A stretch of DNA of 7,221 bases from Alphaproteobacteria bacterium (GTDB lineage Bacteria > Pseudomonadota > Alphaproteobacteria > Sneathiellales > Sneathiellaceae): positions 1 through 7,221 of the forward strand of contig SBHH01000191.1 in the NCBI GenBank assembly GCA_006226265.1, read 5' to 3'. Under the pieces are notes generated by a model. That model saw only the letters and a program-made list of their open reading frames with translations. It had not been told where the DNA came from and did no database searches. Both the position numbers and the translations under genes were made by a program. Shown piece after piece: positions 1 through 6,969 of this stretch (position 1 is its first letter; every line of letters begins with the position of its first letter).

Positions 1-193
1 GCCCAGCAACGGGACTTTTGTCAAACAACCTGAATCTATAAGTCGCTTCTGAATTTGTTGAAGAAACCCGTAACGCCCCCATAACGCCATACAGCCGTCC
101 GAAAATGACCGGGAATGAAGACCACCTGTTCTCTGACAAAGCGTCACAGAGAATAATTGCGGCGGCTGAACCTTGTGAACGGATACTTCCGAA
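1..193. other. Non-coding downstream flank with an imperfect hairpin
   Basis: No coding sequence is visible between the ligase stop codon and the left edge. An inverted repeat TTCTCTG (129-135) / CAGAGAA (147-153) lies about 40-65 nt beyond the stop. It can also pair as TTCTC plus TGAC against GTCA plus GAGAA with a two-base bulge and a five-base loop. No U-tract follows in the leftward transcript, so it is not a canonical intrinsic terminator. It could be a 3' end-stabilising structure or a Rho-dependent end. A short TAACGCC direct repeat (71-77 and 82-88) is also present, with no assigned role. Confidence 0.4.
19..24 (-). promoter_or_regulatory. Isolated TTGACA facing the left edge
   Basis: On the minus strand TTGACA reads from 24 to 19. 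With a normal 16-18 nt spacer the -10 hexamer would fall at or beyond the window edge, so it cannot be judged. If real, it would start a separate leftward transcript for the next gene and mark the end of the six-gene unit. Confidence 0.2.
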
Positions 194-1687
194 TTAACGG
201 GCCATTTGTTCCCGCAGTAATCGCTTCAGTATCTTGCCGGACGGGTTGCGCGGCAGACTTTCCATCAGAATAAGCTTTTTCGGGATTTTAAAGCCCGCAA
301 GATGGTCCCGGCAGTGCGCTTCAAGGGCAGCTTCATCGAGGCTCCCCGCCTTGTCCAGCACCACAACAGCGACCGGCACTTCACCCCAGCGACTGTCAGG
401 CATGCCAACCACTGCAACCTCCAGCACATTCGGCATCTGGTAAATCACCCGCTCGACCTCCGACGAAGCGATATTTTCTCCGCCTGAAATGATCATGTCT
501 TTCTTACGATCCGTCAGATAGAGGAAGCCGTCTTCGTCCAGATAACCGACATCCCCGGTCCGGAACCAGTCATCATGACGGGTTTGCGCCGTCTTTTCAG
601 GATCGTTCCAGTATCCTTCGGTGACTTTCGGGCCGCGCAAGCAGATTTCCCCTTCTTCCCCGGCGAGCCTGGAAAGGCCGTCATCATCCGTGATCCGAAT
701 GGATACATGGGGTGTCGCCCGCCCGGTCGAACCGATCTTTTCAATCTCGAAGCCCGGTTCCATGAAGGTATCGCCACTGCAGGATTCCGTCAGGCCATAG
801 GCATCAATATAACGGCCATTCCGGAAATAATCCTGGAACTCCCGGATGCGGCCCTCCGGAGTTTTCTCACCGCCGCCAATGCACCATTCAAGGCTGCTAA
901 CATCGAACCTGTCCCGCTCTGGATGCGCGAGAATGCCCGACATCATGACAGGCGCGAGCCAGGCCCCGGTCAACTTCTCCGCTTCAATCGCTTCAAGCAC
1001 CTGTAACGCATCAAACTCGCGATGTATTTTCAGAAGACCGCCATGCCAGAGAACGGCAATTCCGGGAAGATCGTAGGCGCCCACGTGATAAAGGGGGCCC
1101 GTCACCAGCAATCGGGTATCCTTTGAAAGACCGAGCACGACAACATGCTCCATGCTTTTCCAGTAGAAATTCTGATAGCTGTGCATTACGCCTTTGGGCC
1201 GGTCCGTGGTGCCGGAGGTATACATCAGGCGGAACAAATCATCCGGGCGCACGTAATATTGCCCTGGAATATTCTTCTCAACTCCAGTCAAGATCGTGAC
1301 GTCTGCCTGCATGGCATCGTCCAGCAGAACGACCGGAAGTTCAAGTTTCAGAATATCTTCGAATTCCAGGTCTCCGAACAGGAGAGACGCCTTGGCGTTT
1401 CCGGTAATATACGCCACTTCATCCGTCGCCAGGCGATAATTTACAGGTAGAAATATGGCTCCTAAATAGCTGCATGCAAAGGATATTTCAATAAAGGCAG
1501 GACTGTTCTTCATGAAGGCGGCGACAACATCGCCCGCACCGATCCCGCGTGCCTCAAGATATCGCGCAAGCTGTTGAACACGCGTCCAGAGAGCGCCATA
1601 ACTGATCCGTGTTTCATCATAGATGATGGCAATCCTGTCAGGCCAGCGCGTCGCATGATATTTCAGGAAACTGCTGAGATTGATCAT
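194..1687 (-). CDS. AMP-forming acyl-CoA synthetase (ANL superfamily)
   Basis: This 497-residue protein should activate a free carboxylic acid to its CoA thioester through an acyl-adenylate, in the cytosol. The full ANL fold is visible: the P-loop core YTSGTTDRPKGV at about 156-167, the A5 motif YGLTES at 297-302, the TGD of motif A7 at 377-379, the hinge region from about 391 to 406 (DRKKD then SGGENI), and the C-terminal PSGK whose lysine K485 is the expected adenylation lysine. Length is normal for a medium or unusual acyl ligase of the CaiC/FadD type. One oddity is Asp at 162, where the P-loop usually has Gly. The ATG has a GGGAG Shine-Dalgarno 9 nt upstream. It is the last gene of the cluster, 29 nt after the acyl-CoA dehydrogenase, so it probably supplies that enzyme with acyl-CoA. 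Family assignment is firm; chain length and substrate are unknown. Confidence 0.93.
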   Translation of the reverse strand: MINLSSFLKYHATRWPDRIAIIYDETRISYGALWTRVQQLARYLEARGIGAGDVVAAFMKNSPAFIEISFACSYLGAIFLPVNYRLATDEVAYITGNAKASLLFGDLEFEDILKLELPVVLLDDAMQADVTILTGVEKNIPGQYYVRPDDLFRLMYTSGTTDRPKGVMHSYQNFYWKSMEHVVVLGLSKDTRLLVTGPLYHVGAYDLPGIAVLWHGGLLKIHREFDALQVLEAIEAEKLTGAWLAPVMMSGILAHPERDRFDVSSLEWCIGGGEKTPEGRIREFQDYFRNGRYIDAYGLTESCSGDTFMEPGFEIEKIGSTGRATPHVSIRITDDDGLSRLAGEEGEICLRGPKVTEGYWNDPEKTAQTRHDDWFRTGDVGYLDEDGFLYLTDRKKDMIISGGENIASSEVERVIYQMPNVLEVAVVGMPDSRWGEVPVAVVVLDKAGSLDEAALEAHCRDHLAGFKIPKKLILMESLPRNPSGKILKRLLREQMAR

Positions 1688-1716
1688 ATTCTGTTTCTCC
1701 CTGCCTCAATCCAGCT

Positions 1717-2889
1717 TCAATAGGAGCGCGGCATCCCGAGATCATGCACGGCGATAAAGTTCAGGATCATTTCCTCGGATACCGGCGCGAAGCGGAACAG
1801 GCGGGCATCCCGCCACAATCTCTCCAAATGGGATTCGGTCGCATATCCCATTCCGCCCATGGCCTGCATTGATTTTTCGGTTGCGGAGGCGACGGCCTGC
1901 GCCGCAATCAGCTTGGCCGCATTTGCCTCGCTGCCGAATGGCTCTCCCGCGTCGAACTGTGCGGCAGCCTTGTAATTCAGAAGCCGGGCGGATTCGATTT
2001 CCGCTTTCGCCTGCGCGAGCGGGAACTGAATACCCTGATAGCTGCTGACGGGCTTGTCACCGAACACCTTCCGCTCATTGGCATAGGCAATGGCAAGCCG
2101 CAATGATAGATCGCCCGCCCCGACGAGACCGGCTGTTGTCACGATCCGTTCCGTATTGAGCGTATCCAGTAACTCTCTCCAGCCCCCGTGCAAAGTGCCG
2201 ACAAGTTCATCGGGCTCGATCCGGACGTCATCGAAAAAGACGGAGCAGGAGGAAAGCGTCTTCGTTCCCACCTTGTCGATCGGGTGATAACTCAGTCCCT
2301 CCCGCTCGACATCAATCATGAACATGGAAAGGCCGTCTGTTCTTTTCCCGACTTCCTCGACCTTTTTCGTGCGGGCAATTACCAGCATCTTTGCCGCCTG
2401 ATCCACGGCTGTGATCCAGAGCTTTTCCCCGTTGAGGCGCCAACCATCGCCATCCTCATCGGCAAAGCTTTTAAGTTCCAGGCTGTTGCTGCCCGCCCGG
2501 GCCTCGGTCAACGCCATACAGAAGTTGATCTCGCCGCTAACCAATTTCGGCAGGAGCTCCTGTTTCATCTTGTCCGTTCCATATTTGGAAATCGTCACAC
2601 CGCCGAAGATCGGATTGATCATGAAAAGCTGCCCGACGGTTGCGCCGCCGCCGCTGGCCGCCAGATTTTCAACGATCAGCGCCATTTCCAGCATGCCGGC
2701 ACCCGCCCCGCCATATTCTTCGGGCAGGGCAACCCCTGCAAGGCCCGCCCCGCATACCGCCTTCCAAAGCTCCGCCGGAAAGGCCTTCTTCGCATCCTGC
2801 TCCCGCCAGTAATCCACGCCGAATTCCATACCGATGCGATAGGCGGTTTCGGCAATCATCTTCTGCTCTTCGGTAAAGCCGAAATCCAT
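1717..2889 (-). CDS. FAD-dependent acyl-CoA dehydrogenase
   Basis: This 390-residue flavoenzyme should oxidise an acyl-CoA to the trans-2-enoyl-CoA and pass electrons to ETF. The three family domains are complete: an N-terminal helical domain (about 1-120), the middle beta domain with ALTEARAGSNS (126-136) and KLWIT (156-160), and the C-terminal helical domain with RKVFG (273-277), Q285 and the QAMGGMGY block at 342-349. The usual MCAD/SCAD catalytic Glu near the C terminus is absent: after RDAR (360-363) the aligned site is Pro369 in FAPVSEE. A Glu is present at 247 in LNTERIV, the position of the catalytic base in isovaleryl-CoA and long-chain enzymes. The protein ends LGMPRSY, a tail I recall from many bacterial members. 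It starts 15 nt after the E2 stop, with an AGGGA Shine-Dalgarno 8 nt before the ATG. Family is firm; a branched substrate is only an inference. Confidence 0.94.
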   Translation of the reverse strand: MDFGFTEEQKMIAETAYRIGMEFGVDYWREQDAKKAFPAELWKAVCGAGLAGVALPEEYGGAGAGMLEMALIVENLAASGGGATVGQLFMINPIFGGVTISKYGTDKMKQELLPKLVSGEINFCMALTEARAGSNSLELKSFADEDGDGWRLNGEKLWITAVDQAAKMLVIARTKKVEEVGKRTDGLSMFMIDVEREGLSYHPIDKVGTKTLSSCSVFFDDVRIEPDELVGTLHGGWRELLDTLNTERIVTTAGLVGAGDLSLRLAIAYANERKVFGDKPVSSYQGIQFPLAQAKAEIESARLLNYKAAAQFDAGEPFGSEANAAKLIAAQAVASATEKSMQAMGGMGYATESHLERLWRDARLFRFAPVSEEMILNFIAVHDLGMPRSY

Positions 2890-2904
2890 TTATCTGTTCC
2901 CTTT

Positions 2905-4158
2905 CTAATTGACCAGCAATCGCAGCGGCTTTTCAAGATATCCCTTGATGGAATTGAGAAATGCAAGCGCGCTGACCCCATCGAGGATCCGGTGATCGCA
3001 GGAAAGAACGAGCCCCATCTCCTGCTTCAGAACGGGCTTACCCTCCTCGTCCGGACGGAAGGCCTGACGGATACTGCCGACGCCGAGAATGGAAGATTGA
3101 CCGGGATTTATGATCGAACTCATATAGGTGACATCGAACATGCCGGCATTTGAAACGGTTGTCGCACCGCCGACAAGATCCTCTGCGGACAAGGCACCAT
3201 CCCGTGCTTTTTCGGCAAGACTTCGCGCCTGCTTCGCAACAGACGCAATACCCGCATCCCCGAGATTTCGAAGGACCGGCGCAAAAAGCCCATTGTCGGT
3301 ATTGACGGCAAGACCGATATCCTCTGCCTGCAATTCGATAATTTCGTTTTCCCGCCAGACGCTATTGGCGCGCCGGTTATCCCGCAAGGCGCGAGCGACG
3401 GCAGCAATGATCAGATCATTGATGCTGATCCGGAGCATTTCTCCTTCTGCATTGAGCTCAGCCCGAAGGGCCAGCAGTTCACCCGCATCCACCTCAGTGG
3501 ACAGATAAAAATGCGGAATGTCCCGTTTTGATTCAACAAGGCGGCGGGCGGCGACGGTTTCATATGCTGTTGGTGCCCGGCTAAGCGATGCCGCTGGCGC
3601 ACCGGTCTTATCTTGCCGGAGAATTGCTCCCTCCTCCCGTTTTGCAATGGCGGCCTGCACGTCCGCGGCCTTGATCCGGCCTTTCGGTCCGGATCCATCC
3701 AGCCCCCGCAATTCCACGCCGTTTTGCCGGGCAATCCGGCGGGCGAGCGGCGTGGCAATCACGCGACCCGATATATCCGGCTGCTTTTCTTCGGCCGAAA
3801 TCGCTGCCGCTCCGGAGACGGCGGAAGGCATTTTCTCCATTGCCTCCGGCCCGTCTCCGGAGGTCGCAGGCGCAGCCTGTTCCGCAGGAACAATATCTGG
3901 CGCCGCCTCTCCGATATCCCATTTGGCAATTGCCGTTCCAACCTCTACAGTCTCACCGGCAGGCACCAGAATATCCCGCAACCTGCCCTCCGCCGGTGCC
4001 TCGATTTCGTTGGCAATCTTCTCCGTTTCGACAACCAGGACGACATCACCCTTGCCGAAGCTGTCGCCCGGCGCAAGGAGCCATTCGGAAATGGTTCCCT
4101 CCGTCATCGTCAGCCCCAGTTTCGGCATGATCAGGTTGCTTGACGGCGGCATCTTCAT
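2905..4158 (-). CDS. Dihydrolipoamide acyltransferase (E2) of a 2-oxoacid/acetoin-type dehydrogenase
   Basis: This 417-residue protein is the E2 core. It takes the acyl group from E1 on its lipoyl arm and transfers it to CoA. Domain order is standard: one lipoyl domain (about 8-82) with the lipoylated lysine K47 in ETEKIANEIEAP, an Ala/Pro/Glu-rich flexible linker (about 84-130), a peripheral subunit-binding domain (about 133-171, ATPLARRIARQNG) that should dock E1 or E3, a second linker, and the catalytic domain (about 195-417) with HFYLS at 216-220 and the active-site DHRILDG at 388-394. It is therefore a true 2-oxoacid-dehydrogenase E2, not the lipoyl-alpha/beta-hydrolase fusion known from some acetoin systems. 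Its first ATG overlaps the hydratase stop as ATGA. A second ATG two codons later (4152) is better spaced from AAGGGA, so the protein may begin MPPSSN. Substrate is not determinable. Confidence 0.94.
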   Translation of the reverse strand: MKMPPSSNLIMPKLGLTMTEGTISEWLLAPGDSFGKGDVVLVVETEKIANEIEAPAEGRLRDILVPAGETVEVGTAIAKWDIGEAAPDIVPAEQAAPATSGDGPEAMEKMPSAVSGAAAISAEEKQPDISGRVIATPLARRIARQNGVELRGLDGSGPKGRIKAADVQAAIAKREEGAILRQDKTGAPAASLSRAPTAYETVAARRLVESKRDIPHFYLSTEVDAGELLALRAELNAEGEMLRISINDLIIAAVARALRDNRRANSVWRENEIIELQAEDIGLAVNTDNGLFAPVLRNLGDAGIASVAKQARSLAEKARDGALSAEDLVGGATTVSNAGMFDVTYMSSIINPGQSSILGVGSIRQAFRPDEEGKPVLKQEMGLVLSCDHRILDGVSALAFLNSIKGYLEKPLRLLVN

Positions 4159-4940
4159 TTTCCCTTAAAAACGGCCGGACGCTTTTCGAGAAAGGCGCTG
4201 CATCCTTCATGCGCATCCGCAGAATCAAGAACCAGTCCGATCAGGCCCTGCTCATAAGGCAAGGCGGCGGAAAGCGGCATATCCGCACCATGTAACAACC
4301 CGCGTTTCAGCAGCTTGAGGACAAGCGGCGACTTGCTGGCGATTTTCCCGGCGATTTCCCGGACCCGGCTCATCAGCTCCTCCGCCGGAACGACCTCATT
4401 GGCGAGGCCGAGGCTGACGGCTTCCGCCGCGCTGATCCTGTCGCCCGTAAACATGATTTCCTTCGCCCTGCAGAGCGGAATCTGACGGATGATCCGTTGC
4501 GTGCCGCCCGCCCCCGGGAACAGCCCGAGGGTAATCTCCGGCAGTCCAAGCTGGGCCTTTTCCGACAGGATTCGGATATCAAGCGCCAGGATCAGTTCCG
4601 TCCCGCCACCGAGCGCCCAGCCGTTGACAGCCGCAATCGTCGGCTTGTCACAGGCCTCGATCCGGCGGAACACCCGGTGAATGACCTCGGCAAATTCCTC
4701 ATAATGTGCAAGGCCTTCGCGCGAGTTGAGATCCGCGATATCGCCGCCCGCGACAAAGGCGCGTTCCCCCGCCCCGGTAAAGACGATCACATGAACCGTA
4801 TCGTCCTTCTCAAGCCGGGATAGCGCCGCCTCCATTTCCAGAAGGGTCGGAACATCCAGTGCATTCAGGGTTTCGGGGCGGTTGATCGTGAGGATCGCAA
4901 CAGGTCCATCCTGTTCAACAAGGATTGATTTTTCAGCCAT
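4155..4940 (-). CDS. Enoyl-CoA hydratase (crotonase family)
   Basis: This 261-residue crotonase should add water to a trans-2-enoyl-CoA to give the 3-hydroxyacyl-CoA. Both catalytic glutamates of true hydratases are present: E115 in GGGTEL and E135 in LGLPEITLG, the latter followed by FPGAGGTQR (141-149). The oxyanion-hole segment reads FVAGGDI at 62-68, and the C terminus has the usual EGCSAFLEKR...FKGK ending. Length is typical and there is no dehydrogenase fusion. The start ATG has GGAG 7 nt upstream, and the gene begins 15 nt after the E1 beta stop. It lies between E1 beta and E2, which is unusual, and its stop codon overlaps the E2 start as ATGA, suggesting coupled translation. It probably acts on the product of the acyl-CoA dehydrogenase encoded two genes further along. 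A different crotonase reaction cannot be excluded, but the two Glu residues favour hydration. Confidence 0.93.
   Translation of the reverse strand: MAEKSILVEQDGPVAILTINRPETLNALDVPTLLEMEAALSRLEKDDTVHVIVFTGAGERAFVAGGDIADLNSREGLAHYEEFAEVIHRVFRRIEACDKPTIAAVNGWALGGGTELILALDIRILSEKAQLGLPEITLGLFPGAGGTQRIIRQIPLCRAKEIMFTGDRISAAEAVSLGLANEVVPAEELMSRVREIAGKIASKSPLVLKLLKRGLLHGADMPLSAALPYEQGLIGLVLDSADAHEGCSAFLEKRPAVFKGK
4161..4166 (-). promoter_or_regulatory. Ribosome binding site of E2, favouring the second ATG
   Basis: AAGGGA lies in the final codons of the hydratase gene. It is only 2 nt from the first E2 ATG (4158), which overlaps the hydratase stop, but 8 nt from the second ATG (4152). Either way, ribosomes ending on the hydratase can re-initiate on E2. 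The two starts differ by only two residues (Met-Lys). Confidence 0.5.
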
Positions 4941-4955
4941 TCTTATTCTCCGGTT

Positions 4956-5930
4956 TTATGCGAGTACCTGTTTGACAGCCGTAATGACATCTTCCGTATC
5001 CGGCAGGAACTGGGATTCCAGGGACTTGGCAAAGGGTGCCGGCATAAAGGGGGCGCCGACACGCAGGATGGGTGCATCCAGCTCGTCAAATCCGATATCT
5101 GCCATGCGCGCGGCGATTTCCGCCCCGACACCAAAGGCCGTCACGGCTTCATGCAGAATGACAAGACGATGGGTATGGGAAAGCGAGGCGAGAACGGCGG
5201 CTTCATCCCAGGGCTGGATCGTTCGAAGATCAAGAACTTCCGCCTCGATCCCGCTGTCGGAAAGCGCCTCTGCCGCCGCCAGCGCTGTTCGGACAGCCGC
5301 GCCATAGCTGACAATTGTAACATCCCGGCCTGCACGAACCGTCCGGGCCTTGCCGATTTCGATCTCTCCCTCGCCCGTTTCAAGCTCGCCTTTCAGGGAA
5401 TAGATCGCCTTGTTTTCAACGAACACCACCGGGTCCGGATCGGCGATCGCCGCCTTCAGCAAGCCATAGGCATCGGCGGGCGTTCCGGGAACCACCACTT
5501 TCAAGCCCGGCACATGCGCAAACCAGGCCTCCAGGCATTGCGAATGCTGCGGCCCCGCATTAACGCCGCCGCCATGCGGCATGCGCAGGACCATCGGTAC
5601 GGAGCATTGTCCGCCAAACATGAAGCGCGCCTTGGCGGCCTGATTGACCATCGCATCCATGGCGAGGGTCGCAAAATCCATGAACATGATTTCTACGACG
5701 GGCTTGAGACCGCTCATGGCCGCGCCAACCGCCGCACCGGTGATTGTCGCTTCGGAAATAGGTGTATCGCGCACCCGAAGCTCTCCATGCTTGTCCAGAA
5801 GCCCCCGCGTCACACCGAAGGGACCACCGGCATGGGCAACATCCTCGCCGAACAGAATAACGGACGGATCCTCCGTCAGCGCCTCGTCAAGCGCCATGTT
5901 CACGGCCTTTGCGTATCTTACTTCCGTCAT
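4956..5930 (-). CDS. Thiamine-diphosphate dehydrogenase E1 component, beta subunit
   Basis: This 324-residue subunit pairs with the E1 alpha encoded just upstream to form the alpha2beta2 decarboxylase/dehydrogenase that reductively acylates E2 lipoate. Family marks are clear: FGEDV at 27-31, DTPISE at 55-60 with E60 as the conserved glutamate that activates the thiamine ring, VNQAAK at 95-100, GPQHSQ at 126-131 with the conserved His129, ENK at 172-174, and the transketolase C-terminal domain (about 200-320) with DLRTIQPWD and ILRVGAPFMPAPF. I chose the ATG at 5930, three bases after the E1 alpha stop, because CGGGA lies 8 nt upstream. A TTG two codons earlier (5936) would overlap the E1 alpha stop but is only 2 nt from that site. 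Sequence style is closest to the acetoin/pyruvate-type beta subunits. The exact substrate is open. Confidence 0.94.
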   Translation of the reverse strand: MTEVRYAKAVNMALDEALTEDPSVILFGEDVAHAGGPFGVTRGLLDKHGELRVRDTPISEATITGAAVGAAMSGLKPVVEIMFMDFATLAMDAMVNQAAKARFMFGGQCSVPMVLRMPHGGGVNAGPQHSQCLEAWFAHVPGLKVVVPGTPADAYGLLKAAIADPDPVVFVENKAIYSLKGELETGEGEIEIGKARTVRAGRDVTIVSYGAAVRTALAAAEALSDSGIEAEVLDLRTIQPWDEAAVLASLSHTHRLVILHEAVTAFGVGAEIAARMADIGFDELDAPILRVGAPFMPAPFAKSLESQFLPDTEDVITAVKQVLA

Positions 5931-5932
5931 GC

Positions 5933-6922
5933 TCAATGTCCCGCCAAAACCGTATAGACATCCGCGCGCGCGCGATCGAAATCAGGAAGGCTTCCCGCCC
6001 GGCCCGCCTCGACCGCTGCGGAAATTCTCTCCGCTACTCGGTCGCGAACCGCCTGAATTTCCTTTTTCGCAACCCGCCGTCGGCCCATAAGCCCTTCAAA
6101 CTTCACAAGCGGGTCATGCTCGGCAAGTCCGGACAATTCCGCTTCCGCCCGGTATTTTTGCGGATCGCCTTCAAAATGGCCCCGCACGCGATGGGTGACA
6201 CATTCAAGGACCTGCGGTCCCTTCCCACCGCGTGCGGCATCCGCAAGATCGCTTGCCGCCGCATAGACATCCAGAACGTCATCTCCATCTACAAATGCTG
6301 ACGGGATGCCGAAAGCCTTGGCAAGCTCGCGAACATTGGCGCCGAACTGACGGACCGTTGGCGAAAATTCGGACCAGCCGTTATTTTCACAAACAAAAAG
6401 AATGGGCAGTTTCCACAGTGCGGCAAGGTTGAAAGCTTCATGCAGAACCCCCTCCGCGAGCGCACCATCCCCGAAGAAGGCAACGGCGATATTTTTAGTT
6501 TTCTGGACCTGATGCGCGAGAGCGCTTCCGACCGCAAGCGGGATACCCGCACCGACAATTCCGTTCGCGCCCAGCATGCCAACTGACATGTCGGCGACAT
6601 GCATCGACCCGCCCCGACCACCGCAGCGCCCCTCTTCCTTACCCATGATTTCCAGAAAAAAGCTGTTCAATTCCACCCCCTTCGACAGGGCATGGCCGTG
6701 CCCCCGATGGTTGGAGGCAAGCGTGTCGTCCTGTTCGAGAGCGGCAGTAACGCCAACGGAAACGGCTTCCTGTCCGATGCTCAGATGAATGAAACCCGGC
6801 ACTTCTCCGTCTGCGAATAATGTGGCGAGACGGCCTTCCGCCTCCCGAACGAGAAGCATCCGCTCGTAAAATTCCAGCAGCCGGGATTTCGGCACGGAGT
6901 TATCGGATTTTACTGGGGTCAT
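5933..6922 (-). CDS. Thiamine-diphosphate dehydrogenase E1 component, alpha subunit (acetoin-dehydrogenase-like)
   Basis: This 329-residue subunit carries the thiamine-diphosphate and magnesium site. GDG at 151-153 followed about 27 residues later by NN at 180-181 is the diphosphate-binding motif. HRGHGH at 72-77 and the GGRGGSMH loop at 101-108 are also characteristic. The C-terminal loop reads HRVRGHFEGDPQKYR at 244-258. HFEGD here resembles acetoin-dehydrogenase-type alpha subunits rather than the YRYxGHSxSDP form of pyruvate dehydrogenase. I chose the ATG at 6922 because AGG lies 8 nt upstream and because the protein then begins at a normal family position. The upstream ATG at 7009 has no Shine-Dalgarno, and its extra 29 residues would be encoded by the AT-rich promoter region. 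It is the first gene of the cluster. Acetoin, pyruvate or another 2-oxoacid are all possible substrates. Confidence 0.93.
   Translation of the reverse strand: MTPVKSDNSVPKSRLLEFYERMLLVREAEGRLATLFADGEVPGFIHLSIGQEAVSVGVTAALEQDDTLASNHRGHGHALSKGVELNSFFLEIMGKEEGRCGGRGGSMHVADMSVGMLGANGIVGAGIPLAVGSALAHQVQKTKNIAVAFFGDGALAEGVLHEAFNLAALWKLPILFVCENNGWSEFSPTVRQFGANVRELAKAFGIPSAFVDGDDVLDVYAAASDLADAARGGKGPQVLECVTHRVRGHFEGDPQKYRAEAELSGLAEHDPLVKFEGLMGRRRVAKKEIQAVRDRVAERISAAVEAGRAGSLPDFDRARADVYTVLAGH
5939..5945 (-). promoter_or_regulatory. Ribosome binding site deciding the E1 beta start
   Basis: GGCGGGA lies within the last codons of E1 alpha, 8 nt before the ATG at 5930. That spacing favours this ATG over the TTG at 5936, which would leave only 2 nt. 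Translation of E1 beta is therefore likely to be coupled to that of E1 alpha, giving matched amounts of the two subunits. Confidence 0.6.
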
Positions 6923-6939
6923 CGCGTCAGCCTGATTTG

Positions 6940-6955
6940 TTATTGGCGTCAATAA
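6940..6955. promoter_or_regulatory. Perfect inverted repeat TTATTG-N4-CAATAA, candidate operator
   Basis: TTATTG at 6940-6945 and CAATAA at 6950-6955 are perfect complements around the 4-base centre GCGT. The dyad lies 17 nt upstream of the E1 alpha start codon and downstream of the predicted -10, so a bound protein would block early elongation. In RNA the same bases could form a 6-bp, 4-nt-loop hairpin just before the ribosome binding site, though four of its six pairs are A-U. It is not an FNR site, whose half-sites are TTGAT and ATCAA. The regulator is unknown. Confidence 0.45.
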
Positions 6956-6969
6956 TTGTCTTGAATATA

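Noticed and set aside
2188..3153. A 321-codon open frame on the plus strand spanning the E2 and acyl-CoA dehydrogenase genes
   Set aside because: It is antisense to two well-supported genes, crosses their boundary, and its translation has no recognisable domain; long antisense frames are common in GC-rich genes.
3518..4168. A 216-codon open frame on the plus strand opposite E2
   Set aside because: Its Ser/Ala/Arg-rich translation mirrors the Ala/Pro linker of E2; no domain or ribosome binding site.
5151..5957. A 268-codon open frame on the plus strand opposite E1 beta
   Set aside because: It is a shadow of a clearly conserved gene, with low-complexity basic composition and no motif.
5963..5974. 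A (CG)6 run in the 3' end of E1 alpha, possible Z-DNA or slippage site
   Set aside because: It simply encodes alternating Arg and Ala in an intact reading frame and is short; nothing suggests phase variation.
6940..6955. FNR/CRP-like oxygen-response site
   Set aside because: The half-site order is TTATTG/CAATAA rather than TTGAT/ATCAA, so it does not match FNR; the palindrome is kept as an unassigned operator.
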